A DNA stretch of 64,000 nucleotides from Metabacillus_B sp050107715 (GCF_050107715.1 NZ_JBNILN010000013.1:1-64000), one strand, 5' to 3'. Shown: positions 43,261 through 51,290, numbered from the stretch's first letter. A program made the numbers and translations. The notes: generated by a model not told the origin, from the sequence alone.

Positions 43261-43389
43261 ATGACCATTCATTTATTATTCTTGAACATAACGTTCCATA
43301 GAAATGTGAGAACAAGAGAAAAAACCAATTATGATCAGCAGGTGAAGAGCATCATGGAAAGTGTGAAAAACAGGCAGCTGATGCTGTAG
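43261..43389 (+). CDS. yrzI: YrzI-family small protein
   Basis: 42 residues: a hydrophobic start (MTIHLLFLNITFH) and a basic/polar tail (RNVRTREKTNYDQQVK). This fits the Bac_small_yrzI family, short proteins often found in several copies in Bacillus. The ribosome site AAAGGAGGTGAT (43245-43256) matches the anti-Shine-Dalgarno end of 16S rRNA over its whole length. The unit lies between mcc and sigK. In B. subtilis the yrzI operon mRNA is a target of the ribosome-associated endonuclease Rae1. Confidence 0.8.
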   Translation: MTIHLLFLNITFHRNVRTREKTNYDQQVKSIMESVKNRQLML

Positions 43390-43425
43390 GAAAAAGAAAA
43401 CCATATACGAAAGGAGCGGATTGTA

Positions 43426-43476
43426 ATGATAAAAGAAATGACGAACTACCTCACTGTGGAGATAGACAGCGGCTAG
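43426..43476 (+). CDS. 16-residue peptide, last micro-ORF of the yrzI unit
   Basis: The frame MIKEMTNYLTVEIDSG has AAAGGAGCGG 8 nt before ATG 43426 and stops at TAG 43474. It is comparable to the tiny ORF (S1025) of the B. subtilis yrzI operon that Rae1 cuts during translation; the match in position and size is what I can see, the sequence match I recall only in outline. A strong terminator follows directly. Confidence 0.6.
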   Translation: MIKEMTNYLTVEIDSG

Positions 43477-43478
43477 CT

Positions 43479-43533
43479 GAAAAAAGATAAGGAGAGAGGG
43501 AAGCACCCTTTCTCCTTATCTTTTCTTTTTTTT
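43479..43533. terminator. Bidirectional terminator yrzI unit / sigK
   Basis: AAAAGATAAGGAGA...GGG (from 43481) pairs with CCCTTTCTCCTTATCTTTT (43506-43524) around a 5-nt loop. A run before and T run after. The sigK stop codon lies in its right arm. Confidence 0.9.
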
Positions 43534-44241
43534 ATTGTTCTTTTCTTTTTCGGCACGGTAAAATTCATGAAACATTTTCATAAGTGCCCTCTTTTCGATC
43601 CGGGAAACATAGCTTCTTGAGATACCTAGTTCTTTAGCGATTTCGCGCTGTGTTTTTTCTTTTTGAAGGTCGAGGCCGAACCTACCGACGATGACTTCCT
43701 TCTCCCGCTCATCCAATACATCAATAAACTGTTTGACTTTCTCGAGCTCCATATTCAGCTGGATCGTATCGATGACATCCTCGCTTTCCGATTTGAGAAC
43801 ATCGATAAGGGAAATTTCATTGCCCTCTTTATCCTGGCCGATCGGATCATGAAGGGAGACGTCCTTTTTCGTTTTTTTTAAGGCTCTGAGATGCATCAGA
43901 ATTTCATTTTCGATGCACCTTGCGGCATAGGTGGCAAGCTTTGTTCCCTTTCCCTGGGAATAGCTTTCAATCGCCTTAATAAGCCCGATCGTTCCGATGG
44001 AGATCAAGTCTTCTGCATCCTCTCCGGTGTTCTCGAACTTTTTGACGATATGAGCGACAAGCCTTAGATTATGTTCAATAAGAAGGTTTCTTGCATGCTC
44101 ATCGCCCTCTGCCATTAATTGCAGGTATTTCTTTTCATCGCTGGCAGACAAAGGCTGCGGAAAAGCGTTGTTTTTCACATAGCTTACAAGAAAAACCATT
44201 TCCCTTATTACGTAGGCCAGAGCTGTAAATAATCCGGACAA
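43516..44241 (-). CDS. sigK: Sporulation mother-cell sigma factor SigK (uninterrupted)
   Basis: Late mother-cell RNA polymerase sigma factor, made as pro-sigma-K. 241 residues: a hydrophobic pro-sequence (about 1-20, LFTALAYVIREMVFLVSYV), then KNNAFPQPLS where mature sigma-K begins, region 2 (HNLRLVAHIVKKFENTGEDAEDLIS split around 60-85) and region 4 helix-turn-helix (TQREIAKELGISRSYVSRIE). The gene is continuous, without the skin element that splits it in B. subtilis. Start TTG 44241, six nt after GGGGGTG. A 5-bp inverted repeat (TAGGC...GCCTA) lies about 30 bp upstream. Confidence 0.95.
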   Translation of the reverse strand: MSGLFTALAYVIREMVFLVSYVKNNAFPQPLSASDEKKYLQLMAEGDEHARNLLIEHNLRLVAHIVKKFENTGEDAEDLISIGTIGLIKAIESYSQGKGTKLATYAARCIENEILMHLRALKKTKKDVSLHDPIGQDKEGNEISLIDVLKSESEDVIDTIQLNMELEKVKQFIDVLDEREKEVIVGRFGLDLQKEKTQREIAKELGISRSYVSRIEKRALMKMFHEFYRAEKEKNNKKKKR

Positions 44242-44420
44242 GTAAGCACCCCCGCGGTCGTTATGTAGGCAATCGCCTATTAGTTATGTTTATGTAGCGG
44301 GAAGCCTGCCCGTGTCTGTTTACGTGCATAAAGTTCAGAAAGTGGGGAACCCCGCCTGCATCAGTTGAAACACGGGAAGTTCTATATTATAGTTTGGTAT
44401 AGCTTACGGAGGTGCCAGAG

Positions 44421-45146
44421 TTGAAGAAGGTTTTCATGATGATCAGTCTCCTGTTCGCCGCCGGATGCGGTGCAGGAAACAATGAATACAATGCGGTCGC
44501 GTTTGGAGACAGCAATACAGAGGGAGCCAATTACCCTGTAAGGGATTATCCCGAAAACGAAAAATGGGTAAATCTGCTTGCCTTGGCTCAGCAGGGTACA
44601 GCCAATATTTACAATGCGGGGATTGGCGGAGAAACAACAGAAGACGGAAGGAAACGGTTCAAAAAAGATGTGCTGAACCGGAACCCTGAAACGGTGTTTA
44701 TCATGTTCGGGACGAACGATGCTGTTGTTCTCCCAAATGGAAAGCCGCGTGTGTCAAAGCAGCGTTTTGAGCAGAATCTGCTGTATTTTGTAAATGAAAT
44801 AAAAAAGCACGGAGGTCAGCCTGTGCTTATGACGTGCCTGCCAATCGCAGAGGGAAACGGAACGGACAAGCTGTATTACTCTCGCTACGATAAAATTTAT
44901 TATGATGCCGGAAAAGGTGCCCGCAACTGGCACAACTCCTACAACGATATTGTAAGAGAAATAGCCGGCAGAGAGAAAGTCCCGCTTATCGATCATTGGC
45001 GCAATATGGTGAGAGAGGCAGGCGGAGATACAGATAAAGCCCTCATTGCCTCGGGCATGATCGACCCCTCAGGTAATCATATGACGCCTAAAGGGGCCAG
45101 AGTGCTGTATGAAGCCATAATGGACAGCGGATTTTTAAAAAAATAG
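44421..45146 (+). CDS. yqeF: SGNH/GDSL lipoprotein lipase-esterase (YqeF-like)
   Basis: 241 residues. A lipoprotein signal (MKKVFMMISLLFAAGC) ends with a lipobox cysteine at 16. The SGNH blocks are clear: GDSNTEG (catalytic Ser), IGGETTEDG, FGTNDAV (GxND) and DPSGNHMTPKG (Asp-His pair). The substrate is unknown. TTG 44421 follows CGGAGGTG by 7 nt; an in-frame GTG 44412 overlaps that site. In B. subtilis yqeF lies just before yqeG. Confidence 0.9.
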   Translation: MKKVFMMISLLFAAGCGAGNNEYNAVAFGDSNTEGANYPVRDYPENEKWVNLLALAQQGTANIYNAGIGGETTEDGRKRFKKDVLNRNPETVFIMFGTNDAVVLPNGKPRVSKQRFEQNLLYFVNEIKKHGGQPVLMTCLPIAEGNGTDKLYYSRYDKIYYDAGKGARNWHNSYNDIVREIAGREKVPLIDHWRNMVREAGGDTDKALIASGMIDPSGNHMTPKGARVLYEAIMDSGFLKK

Positions 45147-45237
45147 ACAAATTCCTATAAGAATGGGACACATGCCTATACCCAGTGATATGTACATACA
45201 TACTATGCTGTTAAGAATGGTGAAGGAGGTCTTTCGG

Positions 45238-45411
45238 ATGTCTGCAGGCTACTATCCGTGCAGTCCCGGATGCGGTCCGCTGCCGTATCCGTATCCTTAT
45301 ATCCCCCCCTGTGCGGGTTATGGTTTCTGGTATGCTGTTTTGATTGTGGCATTTATTCTGCTTTTGATTTTCGGAGCTTACTATTGGTATTATGGCGGTT
45401 TTTACAGCTAA
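45238..45411 (+). CDS. YjcZ-type small sporulation protein
   Basis: 57 residues: an extracytoplasmic Pro/Tyr/Cys-rich N-terminus (YYPCSPGCGPLPYPYPYIPP) and a C-terminal membrane helix rich in aromatic residues (FWYAVLIVAFILLLIFGAYY). This form is typical of YjcZ-family peptides of Bacillus spores. GGTGAAGGAGG precedes ATG 45238. A CATACA sequence at 45195 could be part of a sigma-E/K promoter, but the -35 is poor. It is the only gene of its unit. Confidence 0.75.
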   Translation: MSAGYYPCSPGCGPLPYPYPYIPPCAGYGFWYAVLIVAFILLLIFGAYYWYYGGFYS

Positions 45412-45412
45412 G

Positions 45413-45440
45413 GCACCTCTTGTGAAGGGGTGTTTTTTTC
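45413..45440 (+). terminator. Terminator after the YjcZ-type gene
   Basis: CACCTCTT (45414-45421) pairs with AAGGGGTG (45425-45432), 8 bp with one G-U, then a run of T. Confidence 0.8.
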
Positions 45441-45478
45441 TGTGCATGCAAGCCGGGTAGAGGAATAGGGTGTGGGCA

Positions 45479-45487
45479 TGGTATAAT
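45479..45487 (+). promoter_or_regulatory. Extended -10 promoter facing the sda 3' end
   Basis: TGGTATAAT: TG, one base, then TATAAT (45482-45487). No + strand gene follows before yqeG (46068); a transcript would first run antisense to sda. Confidence 0.45.
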
Positions 45488-45563
45488 AGCTTGCATTCAT
45501 GATTTGAGAGGCTGGCCGATAGGGTATGGCAATAATAAAAGAAAAGCGCTAAGCTCTCGATGC

Positions 45564-45725
45564 TCAGGAGTTCCTTAAAAAGTGAGCAAGAGACCGGCGC
45601 TTGATTTCAGATTCGATTAAATAGATAAAATCGTTGCTTAATTTTAATTCAGTTGCTTTATAATACGATTCAATCAGCAGTTCATCCGATAATTTACGCA
45701 TGCTGGAAGGCCAAATAATTGGCAC
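45564..45725 (-). CDS. sda: Sporulation checkpoint inhibitor Sda
   Basis: Small helical-hairpin protein that blocks KinA autophosphorylation and so delays sporulation when replication is disturbed. The core MRKLSDELLIESYYKATELK and FIYLIESEIKRRSL are unmistakable. The GTG at 45725 is preceded by AGGAGGTGA and gives 53 residues; the internal ATG at 45701 (45 residues) has no site. B. subtilis Sda is also known in a form with such an N-terminal extension. Upstream promoter and DnaA boxes agree with DnaA control. Confidence 0.93.
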   Translation of the reverse strand: MPIIWPSSMRKLSDELLIESYYKATELKLSNDFIYLIESEIKRRSLAHFLRNS

Positions 45726-45798
45726 GTCACCTCCTGAAAAAACTGGTCTATCCCGGTGCTTTTCTGAATAAGATGGCAGGTTGGGTTTATTTGATTTT

Positions 45799-45827
45799 AA
45801 TCTAACATGTTTTGGAAAAAGGAACAA
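45799..45827 (-). promoter_or_regulatory. sda promoter
   Basis: On the minus strand: TTGTTC (45827-45822), 17 bp, TAGATT (45804-45799). Confidence 0.65.
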
Positions 45828-45835
45828 TCGTTCCG

Positions 45836-45935
45836 TTATCCACAGGGAAAAGTGGATAACCTGTTAACAGTTTGTTTATAAACTGAAAGGTTTTTCGAGA
45901 AAACAGGCTGTTTGCTGTGTATAGAGTTATCCACA
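45836..45935. promoter_or_regulatory. DnaA box cluster upstream of sda
   Basis: Exact TTATCCACA at 45836-45844 and 45927-45935. An inverted box with one mismatch (AGTGGATAA) lies at 45851-45859. The first box is 8 bp upstream of the sda -35. Sda is a DnaA-regulated gene in B. subtilis, so these are likely functional. The palindrome CTGTTAACAG (45861-45870) lies between them. Confidence 0.85.
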
Positions 45936-46067
45936 GGCGGAAGATTCAGCCGGATTTTGTCGAAAAGTTTTCTTTCGGGTGGTTACGATGCAGTATTATT
46001 TTGAAAGATGTGCCGAAATTCGGTAAGATGGAGACTGGCAAAATTTGATTACAGAGGTGTGAGCCCC

Positions 46068-46589
46068 TTGCTAAAACTGTTTTTACCAGGTGAATTTGTA
46101 AAAAGCATATTCGAGATTAACCCATACAAGCTTAAGGAAAAAAATATAAAAGGGATCATCACGGATTTAGACAATACGCTCGTAGAGTGGGACAGACCGA
46201 GTGCGACTCCAAAGCTGATTGAATGGTTTAAAGAGATGAATGACTGCGGAATTAAAGTAACAATTGTTTCCAATAACGTTGAAAAGCGGGTAAAAGAGTT
46301 CTCGGATCCCCTTGAGATCCCTTTTATCTATAAAGCGAGAAAGCCAATGGGACGGGCATTCCGCAAAGCCATTCATGATATGCAGCTGAAAAAGGAGGAA
46401 GTGGTCGTTATCGGTGACCAGCTTCTGACAGATGTACTGGGGGGAAACCGAAACGGGTTTCACACCATTCTAGTAGTTCCCGTTGCTTCCACAGATGGGG
46501 CGGTGACAAAGTTTAACAGGAAAATAGAGAGAAGAATTATGGATACATTAAAGAAAAAGGGTATGATTCAATGGGAGGAAAAGCAGTGA
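46068..46589 (+). CDS. yqeG: HAD-family phosphatase YqeG
   Basis: HAD subfamily IIIA phosphatase of 173 residues: catalytic DLDNTL (IITDLDNTLVEWDRP), motif II VSNN, motif III/IV IGDQLLTDVLGG. The substrate is not known; relatives act on phosphatidylglycerophosphate in some organisms. TTG 46068 follows AGAGGTG by 8 nt. The end overlaps yqeH by 4 nt. It is the first gene of a long housekeeping operon up to yqeM. Confidence 0.93.
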   Translation: MLKLFLPGEFVKSIFEINPYKLKEKNIKGIITDLDNTLVEWDRPSATPKLIEWFKEMNDCGIKVTIVSNNVEKRVKEFSDPLEIPFIYKARKPMGRAFRKAIHDMQLKKEEVVVIGDQLLTDVLGGNRNGFHTILVVPVASTDGAVTKFNRKIERRIMDTLKKKGMIQWEEKQ

Positions 46590-47689
46590 AAGAAGAAATT
46601 GTGTGTGTAGGCTGCGGAGCCGTAATCCAGACGGAAAATCCGGAAGAAATCGGGTATACGCCTTCGAGTGCGCTGTTAAGAGATCCTATTATTTGCCAGC
46701 GCTGCTTCCGTCTGAAAAACTATAATGAGATTCAGGATGTGTCGTTAACCGATGCTGATTTTCTGAAAATCCTTCACGGGGTAGGGGAAACGGATTCGCT
46801 GATTGTTAAAATCGTAGATATCTTTGATTTCAGCGGAAGCTGGATCAGCGGTATTCAGCGGTTCGCCGGCAATAACCCGATTCTCCTGGTGGCCAATAAA
46901 GCAGATATCCTTCCAAAATCGGTTAAGAGAGAAAAGCTGATTCATTGGATGAAGCGCGAGGCGAAAGAAAATGGGCTGAAGCCTGTTGATATCTTTCTCG
47001 TGAGTTCTTCCCGCGGGCAGGGTGTCCGGGAGGTGATGGAAGCCATTGATCATTACCGCGAAGGCAAAGATGTGTATGTAGTGGGATGTACCAATGTAGG
47101 GAAATCAACATTCATTAACCGGATCATAAAAGAGGTGGCTGGTGAAAAAGATTTGATTACGACCTCTCATTACCCGGGGACTACCCTTGATTTAATTGAA
47201 ATTCCGCTTGATGATGGATCCGCCCTTTACGATACACCAGGTATTATCAACCATCACCAGATGGCTCACTATGTAAACAGGGATGATTTGAAGCTGCTGT
47301 CTCCTAAAAAAGAAATTAAGCCGAAAGTGTTTCAGCTGAATGAAGAACAAACGCTGTTTTTCGGGGGCCTGGCGCGCTTTGATTTCCTTCATGGCGGGAG
47401 AAGCACGTTTACCTGCTATATTCCGAATGAGCTTTATATTCACCGGACAAAACTAGAGCAGGCAGACCACCTTTATGAAACGCACAGAGGGGAACTTCTG
47501 TCTCCTCCGCGGCCGGAACAGCTCGATGATTTTCCGGAACTTGTCCCGCATACATTTACGGTTAAAGAAGAGAAAACGGATATCGTCTTTTCGGGACTGG
47601 GCTGGATTACAGTTAATGAACCAAATAAAAAGGTTACCGCATATGCCCCTAAAGGTGTTTATGTAGGGCTCAGGAGCTCGCTGATTTAA
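46586..47689 (+). CDS. yqeH: Circularly permuted GTPase YqeH
   Basis: GTPase needed for 30S ribosome assembly. 367 residues: N-terminal zinc finger (CVGCG ... CQRC), then the permuted order G4 NKAD, G5, G1 GCTNVGKST, G3 DTPG, and a C-terminal domain. GGGAGG (46573-46578) is 7 nt before GTG 46586, which overlaps the yqeG stop; ATG 46571 lies upstream of this site. Confidence 0.95.
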   Translation: MKEEIVCVGCGAVIQTENPEEIGYTPSSALLRDPIICQRCFRLKNYNEIQDVSLTDADFLKILHGVGETDSLIVKIVDIFDFSGSWISGIQRFAGNNPILLVANKADILPKSVKREKLIHWMKREAKENGLKPVDIFLVSSSRGQGVREVMEAIDHYREGKDVYVVGCTNVGKSTFINRIIKEVAGEKDLITTSHYPGTTLDLIEIPLDDGSALYDTPGIINHHQMAHYVNRDDLKLLSPKKEIKPKVFQLNEEQTLFFGGLARFDFLHGGRSTFTCYIPNELYIHRTKLEQADHLYETHRGELLSPPRPEQLDDFPELVPHTFTVKEEKTDIVFSGLGWITVNEPNKKVTAYAPKGVYVGLRSSLI

Positions 47690-47705
47690 GGAGGGGGACC
47701 TTTCC

Positions 47706-48554
47706 ATGACAGCAGACGTATATGGAATCATCGGATGTCCTGTAGGCCATTCCATGTCTCCTGAAATTCATAACCTGGCGTTTCAGGATCTTCTCATCGA
47801 TGCCGTTTATCATAGGTTTCACGTGGAAAAAAGGGACTTGGAAGCCGCGGTTAAAGGAATTAGAGCGCTTGGCATTAAAGGTGTGAATGTGACCATTCCG
47901 CATAAAGAAGACGTCATCCCCTTTCTTGACGCTATTGACGAAACAGCTGCCAGAATGGGAGCCGTTAACACCATCGTGAATGAAGATGGAAGGTTAAAAG
48001 GATACAATACGGATGGACAAGGGTATATAGAATCTGTCCTGCCGTATTTAGATAAGGAGCTATCCGAAATATCCTGTCTGATCATCGGAGCCGGAGGAGC
48101 GGCCAGGGGAATATACTCAGCTATGGCCCATGCTGAGACCGGAAGGGTAGATTTAGCTAACAGGACCCCTTCCAGAGCGTATGCGATCCTGGAAAGCTGC
48201 AGTGCCCCTGTTTCGAGCAAGGTAATCACTCTTGATCAGGCCCAGTGCTCACTCACTGACTATGATTTAATCATTCAGACGACGTCTATTGGCATGTCAC
48301 CGAAGGAACAAGCAAAACCGATCTCTTTAGCTGGCATTGTTCCTGGGACGATTGTGAGCGACATTATTTATAATCCCGTAAAAACCGTGTTTTTACAAGA
48401 AGCTGAAAAACATGGATGCCGCATCGTTTCCGGTGTGGGCATGTTTATTTATCAAGCTGCGCTATCATTTCGCCATTGGACAGGGAAAATGCCTGATGTA
48501 AAGGCAATGGAGGCTGTAGTGCTGCAAAAACTAGGAGGCAGCAAGATATGCTAA
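47706..48554 (+). CDS. aroE: Shikimate 5-dehydrogenase
   Basis: NADPH-dependent reduction of 3-dehydroshikimate to shikimate. 282 residues: substrate motif SMSPEIHN, NVTIPHKE with the catalytic Lys, NTDGQG, and the nucleotide loop GAGGAARG. GGAGGGGGA precedes ATG 47706. Overlaps yhbY by 7 nt. B. subtilis name aroD. Confidence 0.96.
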   Translation: MTADVYGIIGCPVGHSMSPEIHNLAFQDLLIDAVYHRFHVEKRDLEAAVKGIRALGIKGVNVTIPHKEDVIPFLDAIDETAARMGAVNTIVNEDGRLKGYNTDGQGYIESVLPYLDKELSEISCLIIGAGGAARGIYSAMAHAETGRVDLANRTPSRAYAILESCSAPVSSKVITLDQAQCSLTDYDLIIQTTSIGMSPKEQAKPISLAGIVPGTIVSDIIYNPVKTVFLQEAEKHGCRIVSGVGMFIYQAALSFRHWTGKMPDVKAMEAVVLQKLGGSKIC

Positions 48555-48841
48555 CAGGTAAACAAAAACGCTTTTTGCGTTCAGAAGCACACCATTTAAA
48601 CCCGATTTTCCAAGTTGGAAAGGCCGGCGTAAATGAGAATATGATTAAGCAAATAGAGGAAGCACTTGAAGTAAGGGAACTGATCAAAGTAAGCATACTT
48701 CAAAACTGTGAAGAGGATAAGGACACGGTAGCAGAAAAACTGTCCAAGGGTGCCCGTGCGGAGCTTGTTCAGGTGATTGGTCATACGATTGTCCTGTATA
48801 AGGAATCAAGGGAGAATAAGCAAATTAAGCTGCCGAACTGA
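48548..48841 (+). CDS. yhbY: CRM-domain ribosome-assembly RNA-binding protein YhbY (YqeI)
   Basis: 97 residues, one CRM domain: LTGKQKRFLRSEAHHLNPIF, the QVGKAGVNENM loop and an IGHTIVLYKE end. Family members bind pre-50S particles. CTAGGAGGCAG at the aroE 3' end is its ribosome site. Confidence 0.94.
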   Translation: MLTGKQKRFLRSEAHHLNPIFQVGKAGVNENMIKQIEEALEVRELIKVSILQNCEEDKDTVAEKLSKGARAELVQVIGHTIVLYKESRENKQIKLPN

Positions 48842-49020
48842 TCTGGACAATCCTCCATACCGCAGTTTTCCCCATACTAGATGGAACCGCGATCCGGCAG
48901 CCATGCAGGATCGCTGCACCACCGGGACTTTCGCTCAGCATTTCCGTCCGTCTATTCTTTTCCCGGAGCTTTAAACGAGGATCGCACGTGCGGTAACGGA
49001 GAGACAAAGGGGATTTTCAC

Positions 49021-49590
49021 ATGAAAGAAATTGGTATATTTGGAGGGACCTTTGACCCGCCTCATTATGGACATCTTTTAATGGCGAACGAGGTGAAAGC
49101 GGCACTCTCATTGGATGAGATCTGGTTTATGCCTAACAGCCTGCCGCCGCACAAGCAAGATGAAGACCACTCCAGTCCGGCTCACCGCTATGAAATGCTT
49201 AGACTTGCGATTAGCGGGGAGGAAGGATTCAAGATAGAACCGATTGAGCTGGAGCGCTCCGGCCCTTCTTATACATACGATACGATTGTGCTGTTGAAGG
49301 AAAAGTATCCGGAACACCGGTTTTCCTTTATTATTGGTGCGGATATGATCGAGTACCTTCCCCGCTGGAATCGGGTGGAGGAATTATTGTCCCTTGTCCG
49401 GTTTATCGGAGTCGGGCGGCCCGGCTATTCTTCAGAAGGAGAATACGGCATAGCCATTGTGGATGTTCCGCAATTTGATGTGTCATCCACATTGATCAGA
49501 CAGCGTCTCGAAAACGGGGAAACGACCAACTTTTTGCTTCCGGAAAAAATAACGAGGTACATTAAGGGGAAGGGACTGTATGGAACGTAA
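49021..49590 (+). CDS. nadD: Nicotinate-nucleotide adenylyltransferase
   Basis: Adenylylates NaMN to deamido-NAD. 189 residues with GGTFDPPHYGHL (the HxGH-type motif) near the N-terminus and SSTLIRQRL near the C-terminus. ACAAAGGGGA precedes ATG 49021. The 179-bp gap after yhbY holds no gene, and I see no clear promoter in it. Overlaps yqeK. Confidence 0.96.
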   Translation: MKEIGIFGGTFDPPHYGHLLMANEVKAALSLDEIWFMPNSLPPHKQDEDHSSPAHRYEMLRLAISGEEGFKIEPIELERSGPSYTYDTIVLLKEKYPEHRFSFIIGADMIEYLPRWNRVEELLSLVRFIGVGRPGYSSEGEYGIAIVDVPQFDVSSTLIRQRLENGETTNFLLPEKITRYIKGKGLYGT

Positions 49591-50161
49591 GCAGGCTTTA
49601 GAACTGGTAAAAAAACAGCTGACCGACCATCGGTACCAGCATACTTTGGGAGTAATGGAAACAGCTATAGAACTTGCCGGAAAGTATGGAGCGGATATTA
49701 AAAAAGCAGAGACCGCAGCCATCTTCCATGATTATGCGAAATTCAGACAAAAAGAGGAAATGAAACAGATTATTCTAGCGCAAAATATGAAGCAGGATTT
49801 GCTTATTCACAATACGGAGCTGTGGCACGCGCCGGCAGGGGCATATCTGGTCCGGACAGAAGCGGGAATTGAAGATCCTGAAATATTGGATGCGATCAAG
49901 TATCATACCTCCGGCAAAGCAGGTATGAGCCTGCTTGAAAAAGTGATTTATGTAGCGGACTACATTGAACCCGGGAGAAGGTTTCCAGGTGTGGAAGAAG
50001 CGAGAGAAGCTGCGGAAAGAAGCCTCGAGGAAGCGATGATGCTTTCCCTGCAGAACACGATAACGTTTTTGCTTAAGAAAAATCAGGCTGTTTATCCGAT
50101 GACAATCGAAGCCTATAATGACTTAGTATTTTCTAAACGGGAGGAATCCATTAAAGAATGA
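49580..50161 (+). CDS. yqeK: HD-domain hydrolase YqeK (bis-tetraphosphatase type)
   Basis: 193 residues with HD signature H...AAIFHDYAKF and LIHNTELWHAPAGAYL, typical of the YqeK family. Members hydrolyse Ap4A symmetrically to two ADP. The start lies inside the nadD 3' end (11-nt overlap) and the stop overlaps rsfS by 4 nt, so translation is coupled. Confidence 0.93.
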   Translation: MERKQALELVKKQLTDHRYQHTLGVMETAIELAGKYGADIKKAETAAIFHDYAKFRQKEEMKQIILAQNMKQDLLIHNTELWHAPAGAYLVRTEAGIEDPEILDAIKYHTSGKAGMSLLEKVIYVADYIEPGRRFPGVEEAREAAERSLEEAMMLSLQNTITFLLKKNQAVYPMTIEAYNDLVFSKREESIKE

Positions 50162-50514
50162 ATGAAAAAGATATATTAAAACTCGCTGCTGCTGCTGCAG
50201 ATGATAAACGGGCAGAGGATATGACGGCCCTTCGCATGAAAGGCCTATCACTCATTGCAGATTACTTTTTGATCTGCCACGGAAATTCTGACAAACAAGT
50301 ACAGGCAATCGCCCGTGAAATCAAAGACCAAGCTGATATAAATGGCATTCATGTTAAACGGATGGAAGGCTATGATGAAGCACGCTGGATTTTGATTGAC
50401 CTCGGTGATGTTGTCGCCCATGTATTCCATAGAGATGAGCGAATTTACTACAATCTTGAAAAATTATGGGGAGACGCGCCGTCAGAGGATTTGGCCAAAC
50501 TTCTTGAAGCATGA
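50158..50514 (+). CDS. rsfS: Ribosomal silencing factor RsfS (YqeL)
   Basis: Binds L14 on the 50S subunit and prevents subunit joining. 118 residues. Family block KGLSLIADYFLICHGNSDKQ and DVVAHVFHRDERIYYNLEKL. ATG 50158 overlaps the yqeK stop and its own stop overlaps the yqeM start (ATGA both times). Confidence 0.95.
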   Translation: MNEKDILKLAAAAADDKRAEDMTALRMKGLSLIADYFLICHGNSDKQVQAIAREIKDQADINGIHVKRMEGYDEARWILIDLGDVVAHVFHRDERIYYNLEKLWGDAPSEDLAKLLEA

Positions 50515-51263
50515 TTTATACGGGTTTTGCCGGAATCTATGACCATCTGATGAAGGATGTTCCCTACCGGGATTGGGCGGATTTGCTCGATCGCCTGATG
50601 AAAGAGCATGGAAACGGCGGCAAGAAAATTATGGATATGGCATGCGGTACCGGAGAAATTACTGTTTTGCTTGCGCAAAAAGGCTACATGGCAGCAGGGG
50701 CTGACATTAGTGAGGACATGCTCGCTGTCGCTATCCAAAAGGCTGAGTCGAATAAAGTAGAGATTCCTTTTTTCAATCAGGATATGAGGGAAATGGAGGG
50801 ACATCACCATGCCTATGATGCTGTGATGATGAATTGCGATTCCCTGAATTATCTGCTTGAGGAAGAGGACGTCCGGCAAACGCTGCATTCTGCGGCGGCC
50901 ATGCTCCATGCCGGAGGCCTCCTGCTCTTCGATGTCCATTCACTTTACAAGATGGAACACATTCTGCAAGGTGCTACGTTCGCAGACGCAGGAGAAGATG
51001 TAAGTTTTATCTGGAACTGCTTTGAAGGAGATCACCCTTATTCTGCAGACCATGAACTTAGTTTTTTTATCAAGGATCCGGATGGCCGCTACAGCCGAAT
51101 CGACGAGTTTCATCAGCAGCGGGCGTATGCGTCGGAACAATTGCTTGCCTGGCTTGAAGCTGAAGGCTTTGAAGTGCTTGAGCATTTTTCTGATTTTACC
51201 CCGGGTATGCTTTTGGAAAAATCTGAAAGGCAGTTTTATGCCGCCAAAAAAACCCGGGTATAG
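50511..51263 (+). CDS. yqeM: SAM-dependent methyltransferase YqeM
   Basis: 250 residues, class I fold: IMDMACGTGEITVLLAQ (motif I), GADISEDMLAVA (motif II), DAVMMNCDSLNYL (motif IV). The substrate is unknown. It is the last gene of the yqeG-yqeM operon. Translation is coupled to rsfS. Confidence 0.9.
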   Translation: MIYTGFAGIYDHLMKDVPYRDWADLLDRLMKEHGNGGKKIMDMACGTGEITVLLAQKGYMAAGADISEDMLAVAIQKAESNKVEIPFFNQDMREMEGHHHAYDAVMMNCDSLNYLLEEEDVRQTLHSAAAMLHAGGLLLFDVHSLYKMEHILQGATFADAGEDVSFIWNCFEGDHPYSADHELSFFIKDPDGRYSRIDEFHQQRAYASEQLLAWLEAEGFEVLEHFSDFTPGMLLEKSERQFYAAKKTRV

Positions 51264-51290
51264 TTCGCCCAATCGCCTAAAATGATGAGG

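Noticed and set aside
45163..45237. 25-codon N-terminal extension of the YjcZ-type protein
   Set aside because: The strong site GGTGAAGGAGG sits before the internal ATG 45238; the extension has none.
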